From the NCBI GenBank assembly GCA_019752835.1, contig JAIELR010000106.1, positions 1-6,319 on the forward strand: a DNA stretch of 6,319 nucleotides, read 5' to 3'. The notes under the pieces were generated by a model. That model saw only the letters and a list, made by a program, of their open reading frames with translations. It had not been told where the DNA came from and ran no database searches. Positions within the stretch are counted from its first letter, which is position 1; each line of letters starts with the position of its first letter. This DNA comes from Gammaproteobacteria bacterium (GTDB lineage: Bacteria; Pseudomonadota; Gammaproteobacteria; UBA1113). The position numbers were made by a program, and so were the translations under genes. Positions 3,582 to 6,319 of this stretch are shown here, piece by piece.

Positions 3582-6319
3582 TAAGTAGGGTTTGCAGAAA
3601 ATGTGGCTCCTGTTTTTAAGCGGGCAGCTTCTTCCATCAAATTAGCCGAAAATACCTCAGCGTACTCTTGTGACTCAAATGATAGGCTTTTTACTAATGT
3701 CTTTTTTTCATTCCAGACAACACTATCTATCACATAACCCAAGGCATCATCCATGCCTTGTTCTTGAATAAAAAATTGTAAACTCAATTGTTGCTCTGGC
3801 TTGGTTAAGCCCAGTTTTATATAGTTTATCAAGATGGGAATAGGTTGGGCATTTTGCACCACCATATTTGATGCTGATGAATTATTGTGCGCATGATTGT
3901 TGTTATTTGACCCGGAAAATAGGGTGTTTGACACGTTCGCCGGATTAACCGGTGTTTTCACCGGTGAGTGAGCCTGCAGTTGAATGTCATTGTTTTGTTC
4001 TTCACGCGCTAAATCCTGCTCCAATTGGTTCAATTTATTTACAATTTCAATAGAGACCAAGGTGGTTTCCATTTTGTTAACTATCATTTTATCCGCATAT
4101 ACCAGTGAGGGAAGTGGGACGTTCTCTAACAGCCTCCTTTTGTCATCTTCAAAATGATTTTTTAACGATTGATACTCTACTTCTATCGCCTCTTTGCCCG
4201 CTCCTTGAATAAATTTTAAGCGGCTTTTAAACACAGATAATTGTTGTTTTACCTCGAGGTAATTTGCTTGAACCAACCCTTGCGATTTTTTCATCTCTTT
4301 CTCCCATGGTTGCATTATCTTTTCCAACTCGCCATAACCCTGCTTTCCCCATGAAGACCGATTTTGCTCATGAGTATCGCGGCCGATTTTTTGAAACTTG
4401 TCCCACAGCCCCGCTCGGTGCTTGTCTAAGGTCTGGTCTTGAAGGTGTCCTTCATAACTCAGTGTCAACTCATAAACCATTTGGTCGAGGGGGAAGTACT
4501 GAAACCAGACGCGCTGTAAAGTGACCGGCAGGCCTTTGAAGGGCTGTACAGCCTCCGGTGCGGAGTAGGGTGAGAGGCGCGCAAGATAGTCGTTTAATTG
4601 TTGGTAATGTTGGAGGTGTAATAAATGCGGTGTGAGTAATTTTTCCAAGCGGTCGCGTTCTTTTTTGTGCGATTTACGCTGGTCGTGATGTAAGTTTTTG
4701 TTGTTGGCCTGTTGTTTAGCCAGATTATAGAGCGCATAGTCGGAAAGCTGCTCGGGGGTTGGCGCATACTGGAGGAGACCATCGATGATTTCGGCACTTT
4801 GACTAGCAAAATCAAAATCAAGATAGCCGTGGTTAGCCAGAAGTTGAGCATGTAATAACACAAAACGCTGGATATCCGGTTGGTCATGGTATTGGCGATA
4901 GAGGATAAAAAAGACGCTTCGTAGTTGCCAGGTTACTTCATTGGGAGCAGGATGCACTATCAACAGGGTGGTGAGGTGATAAACCCACCATTGAATGGCA
5001 AAGCGGTCTAATTGTTTGAGTGATTCAGGGGTGACTTTGGCCAGCTCCTGAGCCAGAGGTATCCAAAGCGCTTGGGCTGTTTCGGCCTTGCGTTCTTGCT
5101 GGTCAGCCAGCTCAGGCGGGGTTTTGCCATCATCGGGGTGTAAGAGGCGCCATTGGGCGCGCGCTTGGCCTAAATGTTGCTTCATTCTATAGCCGCTTTT
5201 TAATAATTCATACACGCCCTGGCCAAAGGAAAACAGTGCCTCTGGAAGCAGATGAAAAGCACCGACGGTGGCAGACAGGGCGATGGCCATCCCGAGGGAG
5301 GTGGTTCCGATGCCAAGATGCACAAGGCCTTTGCCGCCAGCGCCCAAGGTTTGGGCGAGCTCCAGGGCAACGCCTTGTTTAAAACGAGTTTCTTCCTGTG
5401 AGGTCAAGCGGTGGGTCATGGCTTTGAGGGCGTTGGCCAACGAGTCGCCCCAAAAGGCGTGTAAGACATGGGTTTTACGGCAAGCATCCAGGGTCTGGGC
5501 GAGTTTGTCTGATAAGTCGTGCAGGTCTTGCAGATAGTCAAGGCCAAACACACCCTCGTTATTTAATAAAAGACACTCAGCCAGGCGAGCAGCCGCTTGT
5601 AAGGCCAATAAAGGGCGAGGGGCTTTGATGTCTCCCATGATGGCAAGTTCTTGGACAGCATCTTTGAGAAACAGTTTCAAGAGTTCGACCAATTCACGAG
5701 CGGGGAAATCTTTTGGATCAGGATAAGGGGCATAAGCCAGGCTATCGGCAACGGCTTGGGCCGTTTCATAATAGGTAGGATAAAAGCCAGCTCTTAAGAG
5801 GGGAATGCCTATCCCATGGAGTCGACCCACCACGGCGCGTTGGACAGAGGGCGAAGCGCATTGAACCAGGGTAATCAGGCCGCGGATTTCATTGGTTTGT
5901 CCACTTAAATCGCGAATGAGTGCCAGCAGCAACTCGTCCAGGCGGTCGATTTCAGGCTGTTGTAAGCCTTGATAATAAGGCAGGAGGGCTAAATAGGATT
6001 GGAAGGGGGCGTTGTTAGTTAAAATGGACATAGTCATTTCTCCAGGTTGAGGGGTTAAGAGGGAAACAGAATTTGAGTTAGAAACATCACTCGAAACTTG
6101 AACATTTGTCGTCGCACTGACTATCATCGTGTCAATCGTCATGGAAGGGGTTTGGACGTGTGGCGTCGAGAGATTATCGACATGGGCATGCGAAAATTTG
6201 GCCCGAGCGATATAGAAGATGTGATTTCTTGATTTTTTTTCTTCGCATGATTTCAACAGGTCAATTAATTCATATTCGTTATTTCTGTGCTCGAGCGACA
6301 GGATGTTAGCGGTAAACGA
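3581..6319 (-). CDS. Large helical protein of unknown family, partner gene upstream of the NACHT gene; 5' end possibly outside window
   Basis: I do not recognise this family. The frame runs without a stop from the window edge to TAA at 3583-3581. Start candidates are TTG 6256 (891 residues; used for numbering here), ATG 6142, ATG 6127 and ATG 6031, or a start beyond the edge. Only ATG 6031 has a good GGAG site, but the 96 open codons before it suggest that the protein begins further upstream. Residues 50-70 form a Ser/Asn/Val-rich linker. Residues 76-300 are helical. Residues 303-339 are glycine-rich and hydrophobic (core VHLGIGTTSLGMAIALSATV), which could be a membrane-inserting segment. Residues 395-515 may be helical repeats. 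Charged helices at 515-560 and 640-760 could be coiled coils. Residues 764-803 are an Asn/Ser/His-rich linker, and about 85 residues with a strand-strand-helix look end the chain. No nuclease, protease, TIR or ATPase motif is visible. It is co-oriented with the NACHT gene, with a 5-base gap. A role as effector or co-sensor is inference. Confidence 0.88.
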   Translation of the reverse strand, partial: SFTANILSLEHRNNEYELIDLLKSCEEKKSRNHIFYIARAKFSHAHVDNLSTPHVQTPSMTIDTMIVSATTNVQVSSDVSNSNSVSLLTPQPGEMTMSILTNNAPFQSYLALLPYYQGLQQPEIDRLDELLLALIRDLSGQTNEIRGLITLVQCASPSVQRAVVGRLHGIGIPLLRAGFYPTYYETAQAVADSLAYAPYPDPKDFPARELVELLKLFLKDAVQELAIMGDIKAPRPLLALQAAARLAECLLLNNEGVFGLDYLQDLHDLSDKLAQTLDACRKTHVLHAFWGDSLANALKAMTHRLTSQEETRFKQGVALELAQTLGAGGKGLVHLGIGTTSLGMAIALSATVGAFHLLPEALFSFGQGVYELLKSGYRMKQHLGQARAQWRLLHPDDGKTPPELADQQERKAETAQALWIPLAQELAKVTPESLKQLDRFAIQWWVYHLTTLLIVHPAPNEVTWQLRSVFFILYRQYHDQPDIQRFVLLHAQLLANHGYLDFDFASQSAEIIDGLLQYAPTPEQLSDYALYNLAKQQANNKNLHHDQRKSHKKERDRLEKLLTPHLLHLQHYQQLNDYLARLSPYSAPEAVQPFKGLPVTLQRVWFQYFPLDQMVYELTLSYEGHLQDQTLDKHRAGLWDKFQKIGRDTHEQNRSSWGKQGYGELEKIMQPWEKEMKKSQGLVQANYLEVKQQLSVFKSRLKFIQGAGKEAIEVEYQSLKNHFEDDKRRLLENVPLPSLVYADKMIVNKMETTLVSIEIVNKLNQLEQDLAREEQNNDIQLQAHSPVKTPVNPANVSNTLFSGSNNNNHAHNNSSASNMVVQNAQPIPILINYIKLGLTKPEQQLSLQFFIQEQGMDDALGYVIDSVVWNEKKTLVKSLSFESQEYAEVFSANLMEEAARLKTGATFSANPT
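3587..3593 (-). promoter_or_regulatory. Candidate -1 frameshift slippery heptamer A AAC CCT
   Basis: In the frame of the upstream gene the codons are GCA AAC CCT ACT TAA, so AAACCCT fits the X XXY YYZ pattern. After a -1 slip the codons become AAA and CCC, in the frame of the NACHT gene, which is open from here onward (its nearest upstream stop is at 3644-3642). Five bases (ACTTA, 3586-3582) separate it from the 15-bp stem, a normal spacer length for -1 frameshift signals. Sites with C in the Y positions are not among the best known efficient ones, so function is uncertain. Confidence 0.4.
3948..3965. repeat. Short GC-rich inverted repeat in the linker-coding region
   Basis: ACCGGTG (3948-3954) and CACCGGT (3959-3965) are perfect 7-bp arms around a TTTT loop (AAAA in the mRNA). 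It encodes the SPVKTPV stretch at residues 764-770 of the unknown protein, just before the Asn/Ser-rich linker. It may be a by-product of the repeated Pro-Val codons or a small mRNA hairpin that slows translation between domains. Confidence 0.35.
6040..6043 (-). promoter_or_regulatory. Shine-Dalgarno-like GGAG before an internal ATG
   Basis: On the minus strand GGAG (6043-6040) lies 8 bases before ATG 6031-6029, ideal spacing; a second ATG at 6037 is too close. Use of this start would give an 816-residue protein beginning MSILTNNAPF and would make the upstream 288 bases a leader. It also fits the GC rise that begins near here. Against it, the leader is open in the same frame to the window edge and reads like protein. 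It might be a secondary internal start giving a shorter isoform. Confidence 0.4.

Noticed and set aside
4264..5537. Plus-strand frames at 4264-4524 and 5268-5537 and a minus-strand frame at 4594-4887 within the unknown gene
   Set aside because: They lie inside the high-GC part of a long continuous frame, show no domain pattern and have no start signals. GC-rich shadow frames are expected there.
6130..6135. A perfect TTGACA on the minus strand as a -35 box
   Set aside because: At 17 bases further on the sequence is ACGACA, not a -10 box, and the site lies in a frame that appears to be coding.
6254..6256. TTG at 6256 as the true start of the unknown gene
   Set aside because: It has no Shine-Dalgarno sequence, and the frame continues open for 21 more codons to the window edge. 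It is only the most distal start-like codon inside the window.

Overview
The window is a dense, almost entirely coding piece of bacterial DNA. It holds two large genes on the minus strand, in the order unknown protein then NACHT-HEAT protein, and the tail of a third gene on the plus strand that converges on them. No rRNA, tRNA, CRISPR array, transposase or phage structural gene is visible. Base composition is moderately AT-rich overall but uneven (60-base hand samples run from about 25% to 57% GC). The protein style would fit a gammaproteobacterium, perhaps a Legionellales-like lineage with large STAND proteins, but that placement is a guess; nothing here fixes taxonomy.

Layout. Bases 2-424 (+) encode the C-terminal part of an AT-rich gene with an RNxxxH motif of the HEPN kind, so a HEPN RNase-like protein is the best guess. 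Bases 425-611 carry no convincing gene. They hold an 18-bp A/T-rich palindrome (456-473) and a 16-bp parS-like sequence centred on CACGTG (579-594). Bases 612-3575 (-) encode a 987-residue STAND NTPase with an N-terminal region of unknown type, a clear NACHT domain (Walker A, DGLDE Walker B, TTRP sensor) and about six C-terminal HEAT repeats. Bases 3581-6319 (-) encode a long, mostly helical protein of unknown family with a glycine-rich hydrophobic segment, charged helices that may be coiled coils, and an Asn/Ser/His-rich linker. Its frame stays open to the edge of the window, so its true start may lie outside.

How they fit together. The two minus-strand genes are separated by only 5 bases and are almost certainly co-transcribed. 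NACHT STAND proteins of bacteria are known anti-phage sensors and signal-transducing ATPases; the upstream partner may be a co-sensor or a membrane-acting effector, which is inference. The most striking signal is at their junction. In the upstream frame there is a heptamer A AAC CCT of the X XXY YYZ form, then a 5-base spacer that carries most of the upstream stop codon, then a stem of 15 uninterrupted RNA base pairs (three of them G-U) with an 8-base loop. The downstream gene has no ATG for its first 32 codons and no visible ribosome binding site at its only upstream start candidate (TTG), but its frame is open back past the heptamer. This is the geometry of programmed -1 frameshifting and would yield one fused protein of about 1,900 residues or more. 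Coupled re-initiation at the TTG inside the stem, or a one-base indel that split an ancestral single gene, are the competing explanations.
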